A DNA stretch of 5,996 nucleotides, from contig USCW01000106.1 in assembly GCA_900553315.1 (NCBI GenBank), forward strand, positions 1 through 5,996, read 5' to 3'. Positions within the stretch are counted from its first letter, which is position 1; the number at the start of each line of letters is the position of its first letter. The notes beneath the pieces are model-generated. The model did no database searches. It was not told where the DNA came from and worked only from the letters and a program-made list of their open reading frames with translations. The stretch comes from an uncultured Eubacteriales bacterium (GTDB lineage: Bacteria; Bacillota; Clostridia; Christensenellales; Aristaeellaceae). This document shows positions 1-5,648 of this stretch, one piece after another. A program made the translations under genes and the position numbers.

Positions 1-106
1 TCTCTAAGAGAAGCGCCTCCCCCGGACCCCCTCCCGAAGAGTAGCTGGGGTTCGAATTGACTTTTTCCTCAAACAAGCTGCCCCTGCGAGTTGGACGCGG
101 TTTCCT
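1..106 (+). repeat. Dispersed repeat, left copy (cut by the window edge)
   Basis: Read on the plus strand, bases 1-60 align without gaps to the reverse complement of 3021-3080 with 48 of 60 identities, including 36 of the first 40. After a 1 nt indel the likeness resumes at 90-106 (GTTGGACGCGG against GTTGGGCGCGT). The window starts inside the copy's hairpin: TCTC at 1-4 faces GAGA at 8-11 and only the 3' arm is complete. The terminator found in the right copy is degenerate here. It is REP-like in character and contains no coding sequence. Confidence 0.65.
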
Positions 107-117
107 GCGGATTGGTT

Positions 118-152
118 GAGGTCACGGCGGCTGACAGAGCCGCCGCGACCTT
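118..152. other. Long hairpin in the left intergenic region
   Basis: Bases 118-132 pair with 138-152 around the 5 nt loop GACAG. The 15-position stem has one A-C mismatch and one G-T wobble at its base. The 3' arm overlaps an alternative shorter stem (141-146 with 153-158). There is no T-run after it on either strand, so it is unlikely to be an intrinsic terminator. With the repeat at 1-106 and the terminator at 213-256 it accounts for most of the gene-free left end. Confidence 0.5.
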
Positions 153-212
153 GCGGCGTGGCGGAACGGAGAAGTGCGGGAATGAGGGTGATTCATCTTG
201 CATACTTGGTAT

Positions 213-256
213 ATGAAAACGGGTGCTTCTCGGATTGGAGAAGCACCCGTTTTCAT
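213..256. terminator. Bidirectional intrinsic terminator ending the AAA+ operon
   Basis: A perfect 19 bp inverted repeat (213-231 with 238-256) encloses a 6 nt loop. The GC-rich core GGGTGCTTCTC is flanked by an A-run on one side and a T-run on the other, so the transcript forms a stem with a U-tract in either direction. It lies at the end of the 214-residue gene, whose TGA stop (253-255) is within the stem. Because it reads both ways, it could also stop transcription arriving from a plus-strand gene left of the window. Confidence 0.85.
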
Positions 257-897
257 TCTTGGCATTCCTTCGTCAGCGCAACCGGGTCTACGAAGGAGAA
301 GCGCACGCGTTGGAGCGTTTCCCGGGGGTAGGTCACATCCAGCAGCGGGTTCTCGTCTTGGCGGGCGTGTACGGTAACGCGGCTTACGGGGAGCAGCGCC
401 ATCAGGTCGCGGGCCACTCGCAGGGACACGCCGCAGAGGTAGCGCCGGACTTCGCTTTCGGTGCTGCTCAGGTAGGCAGGATCGACCTCGAAATCGCAGG
501 TTAGCTCATCCGCGTCCGTGGCACGCACGGTATAGGCGCGGGCGTAGGGCTTCAAATCGCCCAACGGGTTGGCGGCCTTCAGCACGGTCATGTAGGCCTG
601 AACGTCGCCGTCCAGCACGGCTTGTGCGTTCTCGTGGAAGAACTGCCAGAGCGTTTCGGAGGTCAGCCCGTCTGCGGGATGCTCCCGCACGAGGGCTTCC
701 GTCCAATCCACTGTTTCATCGGCTACCTGCCAAAGCTGTTCAAAGGGAGGGAAGCTCTGAGCGGGGACGGCTTGGGTGGTGGTGGAGCCCGCTGCATTTG
801 CCGGGGCGGCACGGCCCCAGAGGTCATTTACAATATTCGCCAGCGGGTGGGGCGCATAGGCCTCGCGGGAAATGCGCACGTCTTTGGCGTCACGCAT
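253..897 (-). CDS. Hypothetical protein, partner gene of the AAA+ ATPase
   Basis: This encodes a 214-residue soluble protein with no signal peptide or membrane segment. I do not recognise the family. The start is chosen from a strong GGAGG site at 904-908, 6 nt before the ATG, inside the end of the AAA+ gene; the two genes overlap by 8 nt, which points to translational coupling. Residues about 1-30 are mixed. Residues 30-50 are a low-complexity Ala/Thr/Pro linker. Residues 50-115 look helical and rich in Trp/Phe (WQVADETVDW, LWQFFHENAQ). Residues 120-206 look alpha/beta, with probable strands at YTVRA, LTCDFEV and RVTVHAR, a helix near SLRVARDLMALL, and the pattern R-x-D-E-N-P-L-L-D-V followed by a conserved-looking F-V-D-P-V-A-L near the C-terminus. 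I see no catalytic signature. A role as adaptor, substrate or regulator of the ATPase is inferred from gene order alone. The TGA stop lies inside the stem of the terminator that follows. Confidence 0.85.
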   Translation of the reverse strand: MRDAKDVRISREAYAPHPLANIVNDLWGRAAPANAAGSTTTQAVPAQSFPPFEQLWQVADETVDWTEALVREHPADGLTSETLWQFFHENAQAVLDGDVQAYMTVLKAANPLGDLKPYARAYTVRATDADELTCDFEVDPAYLSSTESEVRRYLCGVSLRVARDLMALLPVSRVTVHARQDENPLLDVTYPRETLQRVRFSFVDPVALTKECQE

Positions 898-2779
898 GGG
901 CGTCCTCCAGTCTGCGGCAGCGCACCGCCGGGGGCTTCGCCGTTACGTCGAAGCCCTCGATCAACACATGCGCGTCGCTGAGTATATCGTTATCAAACAG
1001 CCAACGGGACAGAGGGTTAATCAGCAGACTTTCCACCTGATTGCCCACGCCGCGTCCGCCGTTGCTCAGGTCGAACAGCGCCGCTTCCCGCAGACTGTCG
1101 TAGGCAAAGTCGGCGATCTCCACGCGAATATTGCGGCTGCTTTCCAGGCGGCTGATGATCTTATCCACCTGACTGCGGAGGATGGCCTCACCGGCTTCCC
1201 GACGAATGAAGTCGAACACCACAATATTCTCACCGATGCGGTTCAAAATCTCCGGGCGACCAAGCTCCAGCTTGAAATATTCCTCGATGGCGCTGCGCAC
1301 CCGGCGGGTCACTTCATCATAATCCATGTCCATCGTTACGTTGGCCTTGCGGTTGCCCAGCGCGTCCTTCACGTAGATGCCCAGATTGCTGGTAAAGATG
1401 ATGATCGTTTCGGAAAAATAGACGGTGTTGCCCTGACCGTCGGTCATGCGGCCGTCCTCAAGAATTTGCAGGAACTTATCCAGAATGGTGGGATGCGCCT
1501 TCTCGATCTCGTCGAACAACAGGATGGCGAAGGGGTTCTTTTTTACCGCGTTGGTGAGCTGACCGCCCGCTTCATAGCCCACATAGCCGGGAGGTGCGCC
1601 CATGAGCTTCTGGTCGGAGTGGCTCTGACCGTATTCGCTCATGTCGAAGCGGATACAGGCACTTTCGTCGCCGAAGAGCTTCTCGGCCAGCGCCTTGGCG
1701 GTTTCCGTTTTGCCGGTGCCCGTGGGACCCGCAAAGAACAGCACGCCCTTGGGCTTGCCGGTGGAGGAGCTGCTCAGGCCGTTCATGCCGGTGACGGCCC
1801 GCTTCACCACGTCCAGCGTGCGTTCCAGCGCCGTATCCTGCCCCTTGATGCGCTTGCGGAAGTCGTCCTTAGCGGTTTTCAGCGAGGCGGCGGAGAGCGT
1901 CTGCCACGGGTTCTCCTTCACGCCGTATTTATAGAGATCGACCACCGCGCACAGGTCGCGGATGTTCGTGGCCTCCCGCTTGCTCAGGCGGCGCATGGCG
2001 TCCAGCTCGGTAAAGGTCATGCCCTCGGTGAGCCCCAGAAAGCGGCTCTTCAGCCGTTCCAGTTCCTCGGGATGCTCCTCGTAATAGGGCATCTGCGTCC
2101 GGTAGACGGTGCTGTCAAAAAAGCTGGGGAAGGCGGCGCCGCACAGCAGACGCTCCCGCTCCTCTCGGTCGGGGGTCTCAAGGGTGATGATCTTCAGTTG
2201 GGGATTGTTCAGGTACAGCCAGCTGGGCAGATCGTTGACCTTGTTGACCAGCAGCACCAGCAGATTCTGCCGCCGTCCCTGCGGAGTGCGCACCTGCGCG
2301 GCACTGAGAACGGCTTGCAGCAGCAGGTTGAAGCTATTCACATCCTGCTGATCCATGCGGTCGGGGGTCGTGATGTAATGGGAGGCCATTTCCAGCACGA
2401 CGGCCACGGCGCGCTCCTGCTGGCACAGCGCCCGGCGGATAACGTTGGGGGCGGTGTCGGCCTTGTTTCCTTTGAACTCGGCGGGGATGGCTCCCTGATC
2501 GACTGTGGTGCCGGTCATGTGGGCAAAGCGGGTCAGCATACCGCCGTTATAGGGGTTCATGAAGCCTAGCAAATTGGAATAAAAGACCACCTGATCGTAG
2601 CCTTGATCCTGAAAATAACCCTGCAAATAGCGGGGGAGAGACACAAGCTGATCCTCGCCCACGCTGCCGGGGACGGGGTAACGGTATTGATCCAGCACGT
2701 TCCCCTCAAGAATGAGCATGGGTTTGATGCCGCAGAAGAGCTCCAGCTCCCGGTGCCACTTGGGAATAAGCGCCTCCAT
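890..2779 (-). CDS. AAA+ ATPase with ClpB/ClpA-type D2 module and degenerate N-terminal AAA-like region
   Basis: This encodes 629 residues, probably a cytoplasmic ATP-driven protein remodeller. Residues 310-629 form a complete Clp-type D2 module: Walker A GPTGTGKT (351-358), pore loop GYVGYE (398-403), Walker B ILLFDEIEKAHP (419-430, D423/E424), sensor 1 N465 in TSNLG, arginine finger R514 in LNRIG, and sensor 2 R576 in GGRGVG within the C-terminal lid. Residues about 1-290 have AAA-like layout: a strand MLILEGNVLDQY where a P-loop would sit, VAVVLEM resembling Walker B, and LLVLLVNKVNDLP resembling sensor 1. They lack GxxxxGK[ST], so this half probably does not bind ATP. There is no Clp-N repeat domain and no ClpB coiled-coil middle domain, and no [LIV]-G-[FL] ClpP-docking loop is visible after sensor 1. 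The ATG at 2779 is preferred because AGAAAGGAG lies 6 nt upstream; an in-frame ATG at 2869 lies upstream of the predicted promoter and has no RBS. It is first in an operon with the overlapping 214-residue gene. ATPase assignment is secure; substrate and pathway are unknown. Confidence 0.95.
   Translation of the reverse strand: MEALIPKWHRELELFCGIKPMLILEGNVLDQYRYPVPGSVGEDQLVSLPRYLQGYFQDQGYDQVVFYSNLLGFMNPYNGGMLTRFAHMTGTTVDQGAIPAEFKGNKADTAPNVIRRALCQQERAVAVVLEMASHYITTPDRMDQQDVNSFNLLLQAVLSAAQVRTPQGRRQNLLVLLVNKVNDLPSWLYLNNPQLKIITLETPDREERERLLCGAAFPSFFDSTVYRTQMPYYEEHPEELERLKSRFLGLTEGMTFTELDAMRRLSKREATNIRDLCAVVDLYKYGVKENPWQTLSAASLKTAKDDFRKRIKGQDTALERTLDVVKRAVTGMNGLSSSSTGKPKGVLFFAGPTGTGKTETAKALAEKLFGDESACIRFDMSEYGQSHSDQKLMGAPPGYVGYEAGGQLTNAVKKNPFAILLFDEIEKAHPTILDKFLQILEDGRMTDGQGNTVYFSETIIIFTSNLGIYVKDALGNRKANVTMDMDYDEVTRRVRSAIEEYFKLELGRPEILNRIGENIVVFDFIRREAGEAILRSQVDKIISRLESSRNIRVEIADFAYDSLREAALFDLSNGGRGVGNQVESLLINPLSRWLFDNDILSDAHVLIEGFDVTAKPPAVRCRRLEDAHA
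904..908 (-). promoter_or_regulatory. Ribosome binding site of the 214-residue gene, inside the AAA+ gene
   Basis: GGAGG lies 6 nt before the ATG at 897 and within the last codons of the AAA+ gene. Together with the 8 nt overlap it shows that the downstream gene has its own efficient initiation site while remaining coupled to the AAA+ gene. Confidence 0.8.
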
Positions 2780-2785
2780 GGGGTA

Positions 2786-2794
2786 CTCCTTTCT
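2786..2794 (-). promoter_or_regulatory. Ribosome binding site deciding the AAA+ start
   Basis: AGAAAGGAG on the minus strand lies 6 nt before the ATG at 2779. It is the only good Shine-Dalgarno match near the candidate starts and rules against the in-frame ATG at 2869. Confidence 0.8.
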
Positions 2795-2820
2795 GAATGC
2801 AGACAGGTTAGAATAAGCAT

Positions 2821-2849
2821 AGTATAACACAAGGGCGGGGGAAAGAAAA
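2821..2849 (-). promoter_or_regulatory. Candidate sigma-A-type promoter of the AAA+ operon
   Basis: On the minus strand TATACT (2821-2826) matches the -10 consensus at five of six positions and is preceded by TGT, giving an extended -10. At 17 bp spacing the -35 position reads TTTTCT (2844-2849), a poor match, which an extended -10 can tolerate. A start near 2814 would give a leader of roughly 35 nt before the ATG at 2779. The terminator of the upstream operon lies between the two transcription units, so a local promoter is expected. Confidence 0.55.
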
Positions 2850-2935
2850 CACAGGCAGCGAGGAGGCAACCCGGCAGGAGCTTAGAATTACATTAGAATA
2901 GCCAGCAATAGACGCGGTGATTGGGGCGGGGCACA

Positions 2936-2966
2936 GGGCAAGCTCCGCGCTCTGCGCGGACAGCCC
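2936..2966. other. Second GC-rich hairpin in the intergenic region
   Basis: TCCGCGC (2944-2950) pairs with GCGCGGA (2954-2960) around a 3 nt loop, and GGGC/GCCC (2936-2939 with 2963-2966) form an outer clamp across small internal loops. There is no T-run on either side. It lies between the flippase terminator and the AAA+ promoter; its function is unknown. Confidence 0.5.
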
Positions 2967-2970
2967 TCCA

Positions 2971-3002
2971 AATAGAAAAACGCGCCCAACGCTCATGGGC
3001 GC
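2971..3002 (-). terminator. Intrinsic terminator of the glycosyltransferase-flippase operon
   Basis: On the minus strand GCGCCCA pairs with TGGGCGC (2996-3002 with 2982-2988) around a 7 nt loop, and the stem is followed by G then TTTTTCTATT. This is a standard Rho-independent terminator, about 100 nt after the flippase stop. It lies within the right copy of the dispersed repeat, so the repeat itself supplies the termination signal. Confidence 0.8.
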
Positions 3003-3080
3003 ACAAGTCCGTAGGAAAGCTCAAGCCTATTCCCAGCCGTTCTTCGGGTGGGGGCCCGGGGGAGGCGCTTCTCGCAGAGA
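2975..3080 (-). repeat. Dispersed repeat, right copy, inverted relative to the left copy
   Basis: This is the counterpart of the element at 1-106, read on the minus strand, just after the flippase gene. The best-conserved block is 3041-3080. It overlaps a GC-rich hairpin at its outer end and carries the flippase terminator at its inner end. The element may extend outwards to 3095, the end of the hairpin, which cannot be compared because the left copy is truncated there. Confidence 0.65.
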
Positions 3081-3095
3081 AGCGGGCTCCCCCGG
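3056..3095 (-). other. REP-like GC-rich hairpin after the flippase gene
   Basis: Arms at 3056-3073 and 3077-3095 form 8 bp, a small internal loop (one base against two), then 9 bp, with a 3 nt loop. The stem starts 7 nt after the flippase stop codon and is not followed by a T-run, so it is not a classical terminator. It could protect the 3' end of the mRNA or be the core of a REP-type repeat. Confidence 0.7.
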
Positions 3096-3102
3096 AATTC
3101 TC

Positions 3103-4629
3103 TCACTTCCCCTTCTTCATCATATGTTTCACTCTTGCGCGGAGGGAGCGCATTTCGGCGCTGCGCCAGAAGAGAAGAAGCATCAGGAGAGCGAAGCAAA
3201 GCGTGTAGAGGATGCCGAAAAGAATGAAGGTCGCTATGTCGGCGATCGCCATACGATTCGCAAGCCAGACCGCCAGCGCGGCTATGCCCGCCGTCAGCAC
3301 GAGACGCAGAGCATAGGTCAGGAAATAATCCCGCAGACGCTTCTGCCATTGCTCCACCATGCCGTAGCGCATCAGCACATAGGGCTCCACCCAAACGCAG
3401 GTGCATAGGCTGGACAGCACCGTGCCGCCCAGAATGCCTGCCACGCCGTAGTCCTGCACCAGCCACAGCGAAAACACAATGTTCAGGATCGCCTCCACAA
3501 CCGCCTTGTATCGGTCGTGCCAGAAAAGCCCCTTCACCTCGCGGAAGGTTAGGTTCATGCACCGCATTCCAGAAAGGTAAAACTCCGTTATGAATACAAT
3601 CACCGTCGGCATGGCAAAGCAGTAACCCTCGCCGAACAAAATCCGCACAAAGGGATTCAGCAGCGCCGCCAGCCCCGCCGCCAGATAGCTGTAGATCAGG
3701 AAGACAATGAAGTCCAGCTCCCGATAGACAGCATATACCTTGTGATGATCCGCCATGGCGTTCAGATTACCCACGCCGCTGGTGAAGGAAGCAAAAAACT
3801 TGCCGATAAGCTGGTTCAGACCGGAAAGGATCATCCGATAGTTGGAGTATAAGCCCACCGTCCCTAAGCCGATAAAGGAGGACATGATGATGCTGTCCGT
3901 GTTGCGCACCACCACCGTCGCCAAACGATGCAGACTCAGCGCACCCACGTTTTTCAGAATATGCTTGCGCTCCTCCGGCGGCGGCAGCTCCTTCGATTCC
4001 TTGAGGAAGGGGAATTCCCGATCCACCCTGCGCGACACCAGAATATTCGGAATGAACTGTATCACAAACTGCGCGATCAGGTACAGAATGAAGTTCCCCG
4101 TCAGCATCAGCATCAGAATCTGCACGCCGAAGCGCACCAGCTCGAAAATCTGATACAGACCCGTGCGGATATAGCCCTTCTGATAGGCCAAATAAATGGA
4201 GTTCTTGTAGCTGAGCAAATACGATCCAGCAGAATTCAGCACATACAAGCAATAGATCAGCCGCAAATGCTCGATACCCTCGCCGCCCTTGATAAAGACG
4301 TGCAGAAAGGGCAATAGCACAGCGCCGAAAAGCAGCACGCACAGCGCCACAATACGGTACAGCCGCCGGTACAGATTCATCAGCCGCGTCAGCTGCTTGT
4401 GGTCGTTCCGAGCCGCAGGCTCGTACAGGCTGAAGATCATGGCCGTGCCGATGCCCAGCTCTGCCAGATTCAGCAGCCCCAGCACGTCCGTGAACAGCCC
4501 GTTCACGCCCAGATAGGCCTCCGAAAGATAATGTACAAATACGATCCGTGTCACGAAGGACAGAATCAGATTCAAAATCTGTCCGCCCACGCCCACCAGC
4601 ATATTGATGATCGCGTATTTCGTCCGCAT
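3103..4629 (-). CDS. Polysaccharide flippase (Wzx-like, MOP superfamily)
   Basis: This encodes a 508-residue integral membrane protein with roughly 12-14 hydrophobic helices spread along its whole length, the usual size for polysaccharide-export flippases of the MOP/MVF superfamily. The N-terminus fits the family: a short basic start (MRTKYAIINML), then a first helix ending in a TRIVFVHYLS-type segment and the YLGVNGLF stretch typical of Firmicute members. A charged cytoplasmic loop (ESKELPPPEERKH) precedes the second half, where R-N-T-D-S and GLYSNYRMI resemble the repeated half of the fold. The C-terminus is basic (RVKHMMKKGK). The expected role is moving undecaprenyl-linked glycan from the inner to the outer face of the membrane. 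The start at 4629 is supported by AAAGAGG at 4638-4644, 8 nt upstream. It lies 30 nt after the glycosyltransferase stop and is the last gene of that operon, followed by a hairpin and an intrinsic terminator. The exact glycan (capsule, exopolysaccharide, teichoic-type polymer) cannot be told from the sequence. Confidence 0.93.
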   Translation of the reverse strand: MRTKYAIINMLVGVGGQILNLILSFVTRIVFVHYLSEAYLGVNGLFTDVLGLLNLAELGIGTAMIFSLYEPAARNDHKQLTRLMNLYRRLYRIVALCVLLFGAVLLPFLHVFIKGGEGIEHLRLIYCLYVLNSAGSYLLSYKNSIYLAYQKGYIRTGLYQIFELVRFGVQILMLMLTGNFILYLIAQFVIQFIPNILVSRRVDREFPFLKESKELPPPEERKHILKNVGALSLHRLATVVVRNTDSIIMSSFIGLGTVGLYSNYRMILSGLNQLIGKFFASFTSGVGNLNAMADHHKVYAVYRELDFIVFLIYSYLAAGLAALLNPFVRILFGEGYCFAMPTVIVFITEFYLSGMRCMNLTFREVKGLFWHDRYKAVVEAILNIVFSLWLVQDYGVAGILGGTVLSSLCTCVWVEPYVLMRYGMVEQWQKRLRDYFLTYALRLVLTAGIAALAVWLANRMAIADIATFILFGILYTLCFALLMLLLFWRSAEMRSLRARVKHMMKKGK

Positions 4630-4659
4630 GAGCTTCGCCTCTTTGGGGTTGATGATCGT

Positions 4660-5625
4660 TTATCGGCAGTCTGCCCACCAGCGCCGACACAGCGCCGGCG
4701 CAAGATGGAATGCTGCGGAGCGTACTGCCGTTTTCACCGGCAGACAATGGTGCGTCCGCATTTTGCGAAGCGTTGCCCAATGCCGCCGCTTCGCATCCTT
4801 TGTGCGCGGATCACGCCGCTGCTCCGGCGGCAGATGATAGTACACGTTTCGCAGACTTGTGAACATCATTTTTTCACTGGCTGGAACCGCATCCGTCAAC
4901 CTCATCTCCAGCAGGCGGTCGATTAATGCTTCCGCAGCCTCCACCGCGTCGTAATCCCGCAGCTTTCGTGCGCTGAGCATGATGCCCGTGCTTCGCTGAC
5001 GGTAATCATACAGGGCCCTATTCAGACAAGCCACCCGATTCGCCCGAGCGTAAACGTCCGCCACGATGAAGGTATCCTCATACAGTTTCCCAACGGGATA
5101 GCGCAGGCCTTGAAAAATTCTCCGGCGATAAACCTTATTGAAGGCTACGAGGTAAACGCCGCGGGCCACGCCCTTCAATACCTCCGTCCCCGTTACGGTA
5201 CCCTCCATCGTCGGCACCTGCTGCATCAGCGGCTTTCCCGTCTCGCTCACCTTTTGAATGCCGCAAAGCGCCATGTCCGCCTCCGCCTTTTGCGCTGACT
5301 CCAGCATGACGTTGTAGAACTCCGGCGCAACATAGTCGTCCGAATCAATGAAGCCGATCCATTCTCCCCGCGCAATATCCAGTCCTGCGTTTCGTGCGGC
5401 GCTGAGGCCTCCGTTCTTCTGATGGATCACCCGCACCCGCGCATCCTTCGCCGCAGCCTCGTCGCACATTTTCGGGCAGTTATCCGGAGAACCGTCGTCC
5501 ACCAGAATCAGCTCATAATCCGTGAAGGTCTGGGCAAAAATGGAATTCAAGCATTCCGGAAGATATTCCTCCACGTTGTAAATGGGCACAATAATACTCA
5601 GCAGCGGCGTATGCTCCGTCTGCAT
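4660..5625 (-). CDS. Family 2 glycosyltransferase (GT-A fold)
   Basis: This encodes a 321-residue glycosyltransferase that would transfer a sugar from a nucleotide-sugar donor to a growing surface glycan at the cytoplasmic face. GT2 signatures appear in order: SIIVPIYNVEEYL (10-22), the nucleotide-binding LVDDGSPD (41-48), GGLSAARNAG (72-81), the metal-binding DSDD (94-97), and after FNKVYRRRIF the ED pair at 183-184 in the place of the catalytic base. Length is normal. The C-terminal 60 residues are strongly basic and aromatic, ending in RRWWADCR, which suits peripheral membrane association, although no clear transmembrane helix is seen. I place the start at 5625 because AAAGAGGG lies 8 nt upstream. 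An alternative ATG at 5652 would add nine residues and overlap the previous stop as ATGA, but its upstream sequence is a weaker RBS. Donor and acceptor cannot be predicted. The following flippase gene begins 30 nt after its TAA stop. Confidence 0.93.
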   Translation of the reverse strand: MQTEHTPLLSIIVPIYNVEEYLPECLNSIFAQTFTDYELILVDDGSPDNCPKMCDEAAAKDARVRVIHQKNGGLSAARNAGLDIARGEWIGFIDSDDYVAPEFYNVMLESAQKAEADMALCGIQKVSETGKPLMQQVPTMEGTVTGTEVLKGVARGVYLVAFNKVYRRRIFQGLRYPVGKLYEDTFIVADVYARANRVACLNRALYDYRQRSTGIMLSARKLRDYDAVEAAEALIDRLLEMRLTDAVPASEKMMFTSLRNVYYHLPPEQRRDPRTKDAKRRHWATLRKMRTHHCLPVKTAVRSAAFHLAPALCRRWWADCR

Positions 5626-5633
5626 TGCGCATT

Positions 5634-5640
5634 CCCTCTT
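5634..5640 (-). promoter_or_regulatory. Ribosome binding site deciding the glycosyltransferase start
   Basis: AAGAGGG on the minus strand lies 8 nt before the ATG at 5625 and favours that start over the ATG at 5652, whose upstream sequence GAAGTGG is a weaker match. The site lies in the short gap after the previous gene's stop. Confidence 0.6.
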
Positions 5641-5648
5641 TCTTTCGC

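Larger units (their letters stand above)
2780..3102. other. Intergenic region between the two operons, no gene
   Basis: These 323 bases contain no credible coding sequence. From right to left they hold a REP-like hairpin, the right repeat copy with the flippase terminator, a second GC-rich hairpin, two copies of ATTCTAA (minus strand) spaced 11 bp apart, the candidate promoter, a third ATTCTAA near the likely transcription start, and the AAA+ ribosome binding site. Short open frames here have no ribosome binding site and run through the terminator or promoter. Confidence 0.75.

Noticed and set aside
45..65. GGGGTTCGAATTGAC, which resembles a tRNA T-loop
   Set aside because: The flanking bases do not form the 5 bp T stem, no acceptor or anticodon arm is visible upstream, and this part belongs to the dispersed repeat.
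116..331. A 71-codon plus-strand frame at the left end
   Set aside because: It starts in a hairpin, runs through the bidirectional terminator into the antisense of the 214-residue gene, and has no ribosome binding site.
872..2569. A 565-codon open frame on the plus strand
   Set aside because: It lies wholly antisense to the AAA+ gene, has no ribosome binding site, shows no recognisable domain and reads like the complement of Clp motifs. GC-rich coding DNA commonly leaves such antisense frames open.
2780..2869. N-terminal extension of the AAA+ protein by 30 residues from the ATG at 2869
   Set aside because: The extension would begin upstream of the predicted -10 box, has no Shine-Dalgarno sequence, and encodes nothing resembling the family; the ATG at 2779 has an excellent RBS.
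1..3095. Insertion sequence or transposon bounded by the inverted repeats
   Set aside because: No transposase or integrase gene lies between them, and no target-site duplication can be tested because the left copy is cut by the window edge; only the repeat pair itself is supported.
2993..3562. A 189-codon minus-strand frame across the flippase 3' end
   Set aside because: It is a frame shadow of the flippase that continues into the repeat and hairpin; the amino-acid composition is Arg/Gly/Ala-rich with no hydrophobic pattern or domain.
3767..4780. A 337-codon minus-strand frame overlapping the flippase and the glycosyltransferase end
   Set aside because: Its sequence is Ala/Arg/Gly-rich with no domain and crosses two well-supported genes in another frame.
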